This document shows, piece by piece, positions 56,780 through 64,000 of a DNA stretch of 64,000 nucleotides (the first letter of the stretch is position 1; the number at the start of each line of letters is the position of its first letter). Location of the stretch: contig NZ_CANLTC010000013.1 of assembly GCF_947493865.1 (NCBI RefSeq), forward strand, positions 41,851 to 105,850, read 5' to 3'. Source of the stretch: an uncultured Halomonas sp. (GTDB lineage Bacteria; Pseudomonadota; Gammaproteobacteria; Pseudomonadales; Halomonadaceae). Both the position numbers and the translations under genes were made by a program. The notes under the pieces were generated by a model. It worked only from the letters and a program-made list of their open reading frames with translations. It was not told the origin of the DNA and did no database searches.

Positions 56780-57616
56780 ATGTCAAAGCCGCCTAGCCAG
56801 TTTCGGTTCTTGAAGAGTCGGCATGTGTCCGAGGTCACGGTGCTGCATGCGGCGATGGATGATTTTCACTACGACCGCCATGCCCATGAAGAGTATGCCT
56901 TTGGCGTCACCCTCGCCGGACGTCAGGATTTCTTCAGCGGTGGCCAGTGTCATCGCAGCACCCCCGGTAACGTCGTACAACTCAATCCGGAAGAAGTGCA
57001 CGATGGGCACTCCGGTGGCGATAGCACGCTGGGGTACGTGATGGTCTACGTGCCGCCGGTTCAGCTCGAGGCACTGTTTGCCAACGCGGTGGGGCGTGAG
57101 GACGCCGGCCATTTCAGAAGCGCCGATACCCTGATCCAGGACCATGCGCTGCGTGGCGCCATCCTGGAACTGGCCCGGCTGGTGACGCACCAGGACGGCA
57201 GCCGCATCGAACAGGAACATGCCCTCCACCGAATCGCCACTCGGCTCGTGCAGCGCGAGGGCAAGTTTCAATCAAACACTGCCAGCGTCAGCCGCCCGGA
57301 TGCACTATTGAGGCGCGCCAAGGACTACATCCTTGCGCATCTGGAGGAGGATATGTCCCTGGACGATCTCAGCCAGGCTGCCCATCTCTCGAAATACCAC
57401 TTCCTGCGCCTGTTCCGTCAGCAGTTCGCCATGACGCCGCACCAGTACGTCCTCAATTGCCGCATCAATGCCGCGCGCCATGCGCTGGATAATGGTGCGC
57501 TGCCCAACGAAGTCGCCTTTCGCTACGGCTTTGCCGATCTGAGCCACTTCAATCGCCGCTTCAAGCGCATCTACGGCATGACGCCGCACCAATACCAGCG
57601 CAACGTCATTAATTAA
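56780..57616 (+). CDS. AraC-family regulator
   Basis: 278 aa. N-terminal cupin sensor (FHYDRHAHEEYAFGVTLAG, GNVVQLNPEEVHDGH), and C-terminal double helix-turn-helix with DDLSQAAHLSKYHFLRLFRQ and VAFRYGFADLSHFNRRFKRI. ATG 56780 follows GGGAGGTG. Thirteen bp before lysE, which it probably regulates; AraC-LysE pairs of this type are common in proteobacteria. Confidence 0.94.
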   Translation: MSKPPSQFRFLKSRHVSEVTVLHAAMDDFHYDRHAHEEYAFGVTLAGRQDFFSGGQCHRSTPGNVVQLNPEEVHDGHSGGDSTLGYVMVYVPPVQLEALFANAVGREDAGHFRSADTLIQDHALRGAILELARLVTHQDGSRIEQEHALHRIATRLVQREGKFQSNTASVSRPDALLRRAKDYILAHLEEDMSLDDLSQAAHLSKYHFLRLFRQQFAMTPHQYVLNCRINAARHALDNGALPNEVAFRYGFADLSHFNRRFKRIYGMTPHQYQRNVIN

Positions 57617-57629
57617 CCGGGATTCCATC

Positions 57630-58244
57630 ATGTTAGCCATCATCGCCTATGCCCTGGGCGTCATGTACTCGCCTGGGCCAGTGAATTTGCTCGGCCTGAA
57701 TGCGGGGCTGAATGGGCAGGCCAAGGCCTCGCTCGGGTTCTATTTCGGGGTAGGGCTGGCCATGCTCATCCTGTTCTTGTTATTTGGCTGGGCCGGCGCC
57801 GCCTGGGTTCAAGGCGATGTACTTGTCGTGCTGGCAGCGCTGGGGTGCGGCTATATTTTTTATCTTGCCATCAAGATCGCCCGATCGAGCATCGACCTGG
57901 GTGGCGTGCGCCAAACGCCGCGGTTAATGCGCTTTCGTGACGGCCTGATCATGCAACTGTGCAATCCCAAGGGCATCGTCGCGACACTCCCAATCGCCAC
58001 GATCCAGTTTCCCGCCGTGGGGATTCACGGCGTCAGTTTGGTGTTCTGGTCGTTCGGCCTGGCGGTGTTGGCGGTCGGTGCGCCCGGCAGCTATGCGCTG
58101 ATCGGCGCCTTGCTCGGTAAACGCATCGAGAACCCGAGAATCCTCAAGGGATTCAGCCTGGCGATGGCCGTGTTGCTGGCGGGCGTTTCCCTGTCGATCG
58201 GTTACGAGCACGTTTGGCTGCCGCTCTCGTCGAGGGTAATTTAA
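57630..58244 (+). CDS. LysE-family exporter
   Basis: 204 aa with six membrane helices. VMYSPGPVNLLGLNAGLNG is the conserved N-terminal LysE/RhtB motif (SPGPNxL-type), and QLCNPKGIVATLPIATIQF the central one. Exports an amino acid or derivative; the substrate is unknown. Expected to be under the adjacent AraC regulator. Confidence 0.92.
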   Translation: MLAIIAYALGVMYSPGPVNLLGLNAGLNGQAKASLGFYFGVGLAMLILFLLFGWAGAAWVQGDVLVVLAALGCGYIFYLAIKIARSSIDLGGVRQTPRLMRFRDGLIMQLCNPKGIVATLPIATIQFPAVGIHGVSLVFWSFGLAVLAVGAPGSYALIGALLGKRIENPRILKGFSLAMAVLLAGVSLSIGYEHVWLPLSSRVI

Positions 58245-58294
58245 GGAGCCATAACCCACCCATTCCCAAGCAGGCAGAGTGCCCGACCAAAATC

Positions 58295-58642
58295 ATGACA
58301 GACAGCCAACCGCTTGCCGCCCAGGCCCGCCATATTCTCGAAACGGCGCCCCGCGAATCGTTACCGATGACCTATCAGCAACTCGCCGAGGCGCTTTCGC
58401 TGCGCCCACCACGCACCATCCAGCGCGTAGCCCAGGCGCTGGAAACCCTGATGCGCGAGGACGCCGCGCAGGGCCGGCCCTTTATTGCCGCCCTGGTCGT
58501 CAGCCGGAGAAGAGAAGGCTTGCCCGCTCAAGGGTTCTTCGAGCTTGCCGTGAAGCTGGGCCGCTTTCCCGCCGACCCGGTGCAGCAGGCCGAGGCTTAT
58601 CGGGAGGAGTTTCGACGAGTCATGGCGCAATGTTGTGATTAG
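58295..58642 (+). CDS. Hypothetical protein with winged-helix-like N-terminus
   Basis: 115 aa from the ATG at 58295. LPMTYQQLAEALSLRPPRTI resembles a helix-turn-helix, then a stretch with FIAALVVSRRREGLPAQGFF that is seen in small proteins of unknown function next to regulators. Fifty bp after lysE, perhaps the same transcript. No firm family. Downstream 180 bp to the next gene hold no gene. Confidence 0.7.
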   Translation: MTDSQPLAAQARHILETAPRESLPMTYQQLAEALSLRPPRTIQRVAQALETLMREDAAQGRPFIAALVVSRRREGLPAQGFFELAVKLGRFPADPVQQAEAYREEFRRVMAQCCD

Positions 58643-58822
58643 CGATGCGATCGCACCGCTCTAAAGTTCGTAGGACGGCGCTAATTAGCGTGTTTCTTGG
58701 TCGCAGTGCGTTCGAGATATCCTGCATGGCATGGATGCTAGTCGCTTCCAATTTAAGCGGTGACAGCTTTCGGCCAGAAGCGGACTTTCAGGTGGCTTTG
58801 AAATAACGCTTGGTTAGGCCTT

Positions 58823-59671
58823 TCACCGCAAAGGCCATATTTTTCGTGTTTTTAGGAAACTATCATCCACAGTATATGTGTAGAAAAACTCATTAATTCC
58901 AAAGAATCCCCCAACGTTGTACTGATAGCATGCGATGTGGGCTATTTCTGATAGAACATCAGAAAACCAACGAGCGATTGTTAACGCGTAGTATCGGCCA
59001 AATTTCTGTACAATTTCAGTTTGGCCAGTTCGGATCGAGGCTGACCTTACATCCTGCATCAACCTTCCATTTTCATCAGTGTGCCTAACCATGGAGATGG
59101 GAGACATCAAATAATCAACGATTTCGGCATTATCCTCGACTCGTCTTTGCGCCGACTTTCCATAATAGTGCTGCTGCAATATGGCTTCTGCTACCTCATC
59201 CCACCATTTTCCAATTGGTTCTTCCCTAGAAAGGTTTGGTTCGTCTAGTGAAGCGAAATTCGCGTAACGCCCTCTCCGGGCGTCGGCAAATGCGTCGAGG
59301 CATTCCAATATTTTATTGCTAACCCCACTTGTTGGACGAGCATAGTTAATATCCAAACCTCTTTTATTCGAAATAGCCTCGACTGCATTAGCAAGATCAA
59401 GTAGTTTATGCCCAAACTTACGCACCGCCCTCTCTTCAGGCATTTTTCCGTTATTGGCTATGGCGTAATCTGCAACCAAAATTAATTTTGCGAGCCTTTC
59501 CAATCCAACAGATAGCCCAAAAAACGCAGTATAGTATTCGCCTATTTGGTCAGCATAATTAGCTTTTCCTAAAGCTGTGGCACCTGAACCGATCAGATGC
59601 CTCACTAGTGCCGCCTCTCGCCCTAATGCGTGCCATTCTGGTACATCCCATGGATTTATTTTTCTATCCAT
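58823..59671 (-). CDS. Hypothetical protein with HEPN-like N-terminal half
   Basis: 282 aa from the ATG at 59671 (GAGGAAGTA site). The frame is open 61 codons further up into the group II intron, which is rejected. Residues about 45-105 (SVGLERLAKLILVADY, RAVRKFGHKLLDLANAV) recall HEPN-type helical proteins, with R-x6-H in RAVRKFGH fitting the loose HEPN Rx4-6H rule. The rest is unassigned. It lies downstream of the ATPase gene on the same strand, separated by the intron, and GCCTAAC follows its stop. Lower GC than the core genes. Confidence 0.7.
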   Translation of the reverse strand: MDRKINPWDVPEWHALGREAALVRHLIGSGATALGKANYADQIGEYYTAFFGLSVGLERLAKLILVADYAIANNGKMPEERAVRKFGHKLLDLANAVEAISNKRGLDINYARPTSGVSNKILECLDAFADARRGRYANFASLDEPNLSREEPIGKWWDEVAEAILQQHYYGKSAQRRVEDNAEIVDYLMSPISMVRHTDENGRLMQDVRSASIRTGQTEIVQKFGRYYALTIARWFSDVLSEIAHIACYQYNVGGFFGINEFFYTYTVDDSFLKTRKIWPLR

Positions 59672-59696
59672 TACTTCCTCTGAACTCGAAGTGAGG

Positions 59697-59760
59697 GTTA
59701 ACGCGCGCATTTGCGGCTGGTTTAGAGCGCAGCGGAAAACCAGTCCGGCAACATGCGATT
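59697..59760. other. Stem-loop at the intron insertion site
   Basis: CTGGTTT (59717-59723) pairs with AAACCAG (59737-59743), extended by GCAT/ATGC and GC pairs with bulges. It abuts the first intron base at 59761. Such hairpins are the preferred targets of some bacterial group II introns, either terminators or attC sites. Confidence 0.65.
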
Positions 59761-61684
59761 GTGTACGCCCAGCATGGGCATGAACTAATGGGGTGAAAGT
59801 CCCCTGTGGGAAGATCACCGTTCGGCCGGGTCTACCCGATTGGACGCTAACCACTAGCGAAGGGCAAGGGCCAACCCGTGAGGGGCGGTCTGGAGGAAGC
59901 CCCTAGCAAAACTGCGAGCTGATGAACAAGAACATCATATGAGGCGTAGGCCGGAGGCGAGTTGGCACAAGACGACGAAGCCGCGTGATCTAACGGCCAC
60001 CGTAAATGATGCAGTTGTGCAGTGACAGTGCATGCCCTTATCTGGGGAGATCTGCTCAACGAGCGATCGGTCAATTACCAGTCAGGCCACTGGTCGATCA
60101 AGCCTGGGCGCAGCCGTTGCCATCGGCGGCTGCGAGCGAACGAGGTGGATACCGATAGCGCCGACGGGGGTAACCCCTCCGGTGATTGAGCAGAAGTCAG
60201 CAGCGGCCATAGTAGCCAAACGCCCGTCGTAATGGTCGGGACAGGGTGAAGGGCCTAACACCAAGAACAAAGGAGGAGCCTTGATCGACTTGAACACACG
60301 AATGCCGTCCGGCAGTGGCGTGGCTCAGCGTACGGCCATGAAGCCAGCCTTTAGCAACGATCTACTCGACGCTGTACTGCAACGGGCTAATCTCCAACAA
60401 GCCTGGAAGCAGGTTCGAGCCAACAAGGGAGCGGCGGGGGTCGATGGCATGACCATCGATGAATTTCCCGTCTGGGTAAAGGCCGGCCACTGGATCGTGG
60501 TCGAGCAGTCGATTCGCTCGGATGATTATCAACCAATGCCAGTGAGGCGGGTTGAGATCGACAAACCGGACGGTGGCAAGCGACAGCTTGGCATCCCGAC
60601 GGTGACAGACCGGGTGATTCAGCAAGCCATTGCCCAAATCCTGATACCACGCTTCGACCCGGGATTTTCGGCGGACAGCTATGGCTTCCGTCCGGGTCGA
60701 AACGCGCACCAGGCGGTGCGCCGGGTGCAACGCATTCTCAAGGAAGGGAAACGTTTTGCCGTGGATGTGGACCTGTCGAAGTTCTTCGATCGGGTCAATC
60801 ACGACCTGCTGATGACACACCTGGGCCGCAAGGTCCGGGACAAGCGCCTACTGGCCCTGATTGCCCGATATCTGCGAGCTGGGATTATCGATAACCAGCT
60901 CTATCTGGAGAGTCGGGAAGGTGTACCACAGGGTGGCCCATTGTCACCTCTGTTGGCCAACATCATGCTCGACCCATTGGATAAGGAACTGGAACGACGG
61001 GGTCATCGGTTTGCTCGCTATGCGGATGATTTCACCATTGTGGTGAACAGTCGTCGCGCGGGCGACCGGGTGCTGGCCAGCATCAGCCACTACCTGGAGC
61101 ATCGCCTGAAATTGACGGTCAACACGGCCAAGAGCCGAGTGGTCAGAACCAATGAAAGTAAGTTCCTGGGCTTTACCTTCAAGGGAACCCAGATCCATTG
61201 GCACCCGGACACGTTGCATAAGTTCAAGCAGCGCATCCGGGTACTGACGAACCGGAACTGGGGCGTGTCGATGCACTACCAGCTCTTCAGGACCAGCCAG
61301 TACCTTCGTGGCTGGATCAACTACTTTGGCATTGCCATCGGCTACCAACGATGCTGCGATCTGGATCACTGGATCCGTCGCCGCGTCCGGATGGCCTACT
61401 GGCGACAGTGGCGCAAGCCACGCACCAAAGTTAGGAATCTGATGAAACTGGGTGTTCATGTGCGGTCCGCCGTCGCGTGTGGCATCACCAGCAAAGGCCC
61501 TTGGCGCAGCTCCAAGACTCCGGGCATCCAGCAGGCATTGTCCAATGACTACCTGAAGGCCCAAGGTTTGGTATCGTTGCGCGATGGATGGATCAAGCTT
61601 CACCATTCCCGGTGAAACGCCCTGTGCGGACCCGCATGCAGGGTGTTGTGGGGGCTGGGGGTTAGATACCCTCGGCTACCCGAT
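59761..61684 (+). mobile_element. Group II intron, complete
   Basis: The 5' end GTGTACGCCCAGCATGGGCA resembles bacterial group II intron starts (GTGYG-like). The leader holds the usual structured segments (GTGAAAGTCCCC near 59793; GCAAAACTGCGAGCTGA near 59906). The 3' end has a domain V-like hairpin (CGCCCTGTGCGGACCCGCAT, then GCAGGGTG) and a domain VI stem with a bulged A before CTACCCGAT at 61684. It encodes a reverse transcriptase/maturase. It lies antisense to the flanking genes, between the ATPase stop and the next minus-strand gene. Ends are placed by consensus, uncertain by one or two bases. Confidence 0.88.
60281..61615 (+). CDS. ltrA: Group II intron reverse transcriptase/maturase
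   Basis: 444 aa, with reverse transcriptase blocks: IPTVTDRVIQQAIAQIL, FSADSYGFRPGRNAHQAV, VDVDLSKFFDRVNHDLL (catalytic Asp), GVPQGGPLSPLLANIMLDPL, and RYADDFTIV (YADD). The maturase domain X and the C-terminal part (HYQLFRTSQYLRGWINYFG) follow; no HNH endonuclease is visible. A TTG at 60281 is the likely start, since AGGAGGAG precedes it; the ATG at 60302 is the alternative. Translated only from the intron RNA. Confidence 0.95.
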   Translation: MIDLNTRMPSGSGVAQRTAMKPAFSNDLLDAVLQRANLQQAWKQVRANKGAAGVDGMTIDEFPVWVKAGHWIVVEQSIRSDDYQPMPVRRVEIDKPDGGKRQLGIPTVTDRVIQQAIAQILIPRFDPGFSADSYGFRPGRNAHQAVRRVQRILKEGKRFAVDVDLSKFFDRVNHDLLMTHLGRKVRDKRLLALIARYLRAGIIDNQLYLESREGVPQGGPLSPLLANIMLDPLDKELERRGHRFARYADDFTIVVNSRRAGDRVLASISHYLEHRLKLTVNTAKSRVVRTNESKFLGFTFKGTQIHWHPDTLHKFKQRIRVLTNRNWGVSMHYQLFRTSQYLRGWINYFGIAIGYQRCCDLDHWIRRRVRMAYWRQWRKPRTKVRNLMKLGVHVRSAVACGITSKGPWRSSKTPGIQQALSNDYLKAQGLVSLRDGWIKLHHSR

Positions 61685-62967
61685 TAGCTGCCGCACTTCG
61701 GCAGCCCTGCAAGCTCGAGCAGATCATCTCTATCTTGATTATCGAGCCATATGAGGAATCCACGATCAACGATGCTCATCTTTCGAGTGGTGGCATCATA
61801 GTCCAGTACGATCGGCTTCACGTTCTTCGCGACCTGAAGCGAGGCCGCTGACTGAAGTGTCTGAGTGATGTTCCCCGGATTTAGATTTTGACCCTCGGGG
61901 TGGGCCGACTGAAGAGAACGCCTGATATCAGCATACAAAAACCCTCTTTCCAAATCAGCAATCGGAGCGGTAAGAATCGGCCAGAGTAGCCACTTTGGCA
62001 TTTCGAGACGCGTATCTTGAAACCCTTCCGCAAAATTCATAATAAAAGCGTTGTAGCGGCCACCTTGCTCGTCGACCACCTCTTTGATGAGCACCCTCAC
62101 ATCTCCATCGAATTCAATTTCTGTCAGTTGTTCTTGTGTTTGGAAAACACCTGCGGACCGGATTGCGCGCCTACAGCACTCTTGGATGATAGATACGCTA
62201 TCAAATGAGTTGTCTAAAAGTTTATCTTTAAAACCTTCAGGAAGAGCTATTCGGAGTAGCTCCTCTCCCGCTTCTATTACGGCCCGCAGCTCTTCGCGGG
62301 CCCAGTGGTCAGCATCGATGGGAATTACCCGACCTGTGAGATCACCGTTGTATACGATTAGGCGGTTTTCCTCCAGCCAGACCCCGACAATCACCATACA
62401 AAGGTCTGAGTTCTCGTGAAACGCTTTAAGCTCAATCGCGAAATCGCGCTGAGTCTCCGGCGATAGGTAATGAAAATCCTCCAGCACGATAAACTTCTGA
62501 AAAGCAATCCCCCTCAGTGCTTCGATAATATCGTTGACATCCTCTGGGTCAAGTTCCAGAGGCGTTTTTGTTGCCGAATTACTATTTTCAGACTCTGACT
62601 CTCCGCCAGCCTCAGCGGAGGCTCCAAAAATTCCGGCAGTGAACTTGGCAAGAAGTTTTTGACGGCCAGTGGCGGTGATTTGAGTTGATTGGGTTATTTC
62701 GTATCCTGCCCGCTTCAGAATGTTGGCATTGATATCTGCCGCCGACCAACGGTTCGAACACTGAACGACGATGTAGTCGTCATCTTGCAGACAGTGTTTG
62801 CGAAGGCAAGTCTTGCCTTGCTTCGATCCTCCGTAGACAACGATATGGTTTGTTCGTGATAACGCTTCAACAAAGGCTTGGTCGACCTTTTCTCGCGGAA
62901 CGTAGTTGAGGGGTACCTCTCGAACTACTCCAAAGACATCGTCGACATTGTACGTTTCGTTTGCCAT
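61684..62967 (-). CDS. AAA-type ATPase of unknown function
   Basis: 427 aa. Walker A GGSKQGKT at residues 46-53 and Walker B FIVLED at 159-164, followed by FHYLSPETQRDFAIELK, which resembles sensor regions of AAA/STAND ATPases. A Ser/Glu-rich linker (ESESENSNSATK, about 123-135) separates the two. No other domain is recognised. GGAGG site before the ATG. The stop codon shares its last base with the intron end; splicing out the intron would leave the coding frame unchanged. Co-strand with the HEPN-like protein downstream. Function not known; defence is a hypothesis. Confidence 0.85.
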   Translation of the reverse strand: MANETYNVDDVFGVVREVPLNYVPREKVDQAFVEALSRTNHIVVYGGSKQGKTCLRKHCLQDDDYIVVQCSNRWSAADINANILKRAGYEITQSTQITATGRQKLLAKFTAGIFGASAEAGGESESENSNSATKTPLELDPEDVNDIIEALRGIAFQKFIVLEDFHYLSPETQRDFAIELKAFHENSDLCMVIVGVWLEENRLIVYNGDLTGRVIPIDADHWAREELRAVIEAGEELLRIALPEGFKDKLLDNSFDSVSIIQECCRRAIRSAGVFQTQEQLTEIEFDGDVRVLIKEVVDEQGGRYNAFIMNFAEGFQDTRLEMPKWLLWPILTAPIADLERGFLYADIRRSLQSAHPEGQNLNPGNITQTLQSAASLQVAKNVKPIVLDYDATTRKMSIVDRGFLIWLDNQDRDDLLELAGLPKCGS

Positions 62968-63185
62968 GTGGCGCCTCCGTTGAAAGAATGGTGATAGGCC
63001 GCTAACAGCGTATTAGACGGCGCGCTCTATGATTGGGGGAACGTGCCAGCACGTTTGTCCGGCAAATGCAGCCTGTCAAGGCCCTCGCAAGCCTTTGATC
63101 CTTAAGTCTATTAACTGAAATTAGGCTATATATCCAAAATTCGCATGCCTGCTGCATTTTCCGAAACGTCCGCCTTGGGGCGTTA

Positions 63186-63508
63186 TCAATCACTCAATAA
63201 CCCCAATCCGCTCACCCGCGTCATTTCTTGCATCACAGCCTCACCCAGTATCCCCTGCCGCTTACCACTAATGTAAACCAGTTCTTGGCGCGGGTAATCC
63301 CCGCGTAGACCAATTCCCTCGTGAGGATTGGGTTGGGGGCATCCGGCAGCACCAAGGCAGTGTGGGTGAATTCCGAGCCCTGGGATTTGTGCACGGTCAT
63401 AGCAAACACGGTTTCCACCGCTTGCAGGCGGCTGGGGAGCACCCATTTGATGCGGCCGCTGCCGTCGCCCGCGGGAAAGGCGACCCGGGACAATAATGTC
63501 CGGCCATA
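63186..63508 (-). pseudogene. recD remnant (C-terminal part), frameshifted
   Basis: The frame with SRVAFPAGDGSGRIKWVLPS and ETVFAMTVHKSQGSEFTHTA, then RELVYAGITRAKNW, is the RecD C-terminal helicase end. After NWFTL the homology continues in the other frame (ISGKRQGILGEAVMQEMTRV), so a one-base indel lies near 63265-63278. The N-terminal parts of recD are missing and a HigBA module starts 10 bp upstream. The remnant is too short for any helicase function. Confidence 0.85.
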
Positions 63509-63516
63509 CTAGGCGT

Positions 63517-63804
63517 TCAATGCAGTTGATCAAAAACTTCCGGATGCTGTTCAGCGATGCGTAGGAGCGCCATTGCGGGCCCTTGCGGCTCTCGACGCCC
63601 CTGCTCCCAGTCTTGAAGGGTTCGAACGCTCACCCCCATAAGACCAGCAAATGCTGATTGAGACATTTTCAGCTTTAGCCGAATGACTTGTGGTGGTGAT
63701 GGTTCCGAAAGTTCGTGGGTTCGCAGCGTCAGATTACCTTTCTTGAACTGTTTGATTTCATCAAGCCCATCAAGGATTTCTGCGCCAAGGTTTCTGTTAC
63801 TCAT
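63517..63804 (-). CDS. HigA-type antitoxin (XRE helix-turn-helix)
   Basis: 95 aa. QSAFAGLMGVSVRTLQDWEQ, then GRREPQGPAMALLRIAEQHP is the helix-turn-helix of HigA/NadS-like antitoxins. It follows the toxin with an 8-bp overlap, the toxin-first order of HigBA. The upstream part (GNLTLRTHELSEP) may wrap the toxin. Confidence 0.9.
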   Translation of the reverse strand: MSNRNLGAEILDGLDEIKQFKKGNLTLRTHELSEPSPPQVIRLKLKMSQSAFAGLMGVSVRTLQDWEQGRREPQGPAMALLRIAEQHPEVFDQLH

Positions 63805-64000
63805 TTTTGATTGCCTCCGCTATCTGCTTAAGCATGTGCCCGGGAATCGTGGCACGCTCCGATTTACTGTACAGCGTGAGCATCCATATCTCATGATCGG
63901 ACTTCTTCCAATAATAGATAGCCCTAGGGTCTGTATGAAAAGTCGGCTCGTAGACACAGGCGTATGCAAGCCACGCATACCATCGCATAAAAGCTACGGG
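63797..64000 (-). CDS. HigB/RelE-type toxin, C-terminal part
   Basis: Open at the right edge; the true start is outside the window. AIYYWKKSDHEIWMLTLYSK, then SERATIPGHMLKQIAEAIKN is the typical HigB/RelE-family C-terminus. Between MRW and AIYYW the sequence YAWLAYACVYEPTFHTDPR is longer and unlike the glycine-rich loop usual here, so the toxin may be altered or the gene damaged. Confidence 0.8.
   Translation of the reverse strand, partial: PVAFMRWYAWLAYACVYEPTFHTDPRAIYYWKKSDHEIWMLTLYSKSERATIPGHMLKQIAEAIKNE

Noticed and set aside
59672..59854. N-terminal extension of the HEPN-like protein to 343 codons
   Set aside because: It would begin inside the group II intron; the ATG at 59671 has a good ribosome site.
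63002..63193. Minus-strand frame between the ATPase gene and the recD remnant
   Set aside because: No ribosome site and no recognisable sequence; taken as non-coding junction DNA.

Overview
The window looks like the chromosome of a GC-rich gammaproteobacterium, most probably a halophile of the Halomonas/Halomonadaceae type. The grounds are the overall gene content, the E. coli-like bcs cellulose locus, a Pseudomonas-like two-subunit arginine succinyltransferase in the ast operon, abundant TRAP and oxidase genes, and acidic proteins. The genus is an inference, because no rRNA gene or other marker is present. I see no tRNA, rRNA or CRISPR array.

Layout. 1-9779: class II (E. coli-type) cellulose synthesis locus, bcsR-Q-A-B-Z on the minus strand (bcsZ runs off the left edge) and divergent bcsE-F-G on the plus strand, which would make c-di-GMP-controlled, phosphoethanolamine-modified cellulose. 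9967-14605: radD (carrying an in-frame palindromic insert), then the scpA-scpB-rluB operon closed by a terminator. 14650-16152: an AT-rich islet with a membrane-protein gene broken at a tetranucleotide repeat and a Phd antitoxin next to a broken vapC. 16427-20525: aldo/keto reductase, LysR regulator, a lone glycosyltransferase and a methyltransferase.

20754-26944: arginine succinyltransferase (AST) pathway operon astC-aruF-aruG-astD-astB (no astE here). 26954-28717: ynfA, a small secreted protein, a GNAT enzyme and a RelE-type toxin-antitoxin pair. 28804-33415: LysR regulator divergent from a three-subunit flavin/iron-sulfur amino-acid or opine dehydrogenase and an amino-acid-type periplasmic binding protein. 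Its products could feed the nearby arginine pathway. 33465-35223: Zn-dependent dehydrogenase and a partner of unknown function. 35347-44464: LacI-type regulator with a perfect palindromic operator, then a tetronate (L-threonate/D-erythronate) catabolic cluster with a TRAP transporter.

44483-58642: mostly single or paired housekeeping-type genes (isochorismatase-like hydrolase, DUF3581, OBAP-like lipoprotein, chemoreceptor, RNase Z, DUF808, deaminase). Among them are a Fic gene preceded by four alternating operator half-sites, a ParD-like/RelE pair, and an AraC-LysE pair. 58823-64000: an accessory block with a hypothetical HEPN-like protein gene, a complete group II intron inserted antisense just past the stop of an AAA-type ATPase gene, a recD remnant, and a HigBA pair cut by the right edge.

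The most interesting places are the ATPase/intron/HEPN-like block, the Fic operator array, the palindrome inside radD, the repeat-associated frameshift near 15.1 kb, and the opine-type oxidase cluster beside the AST operon.
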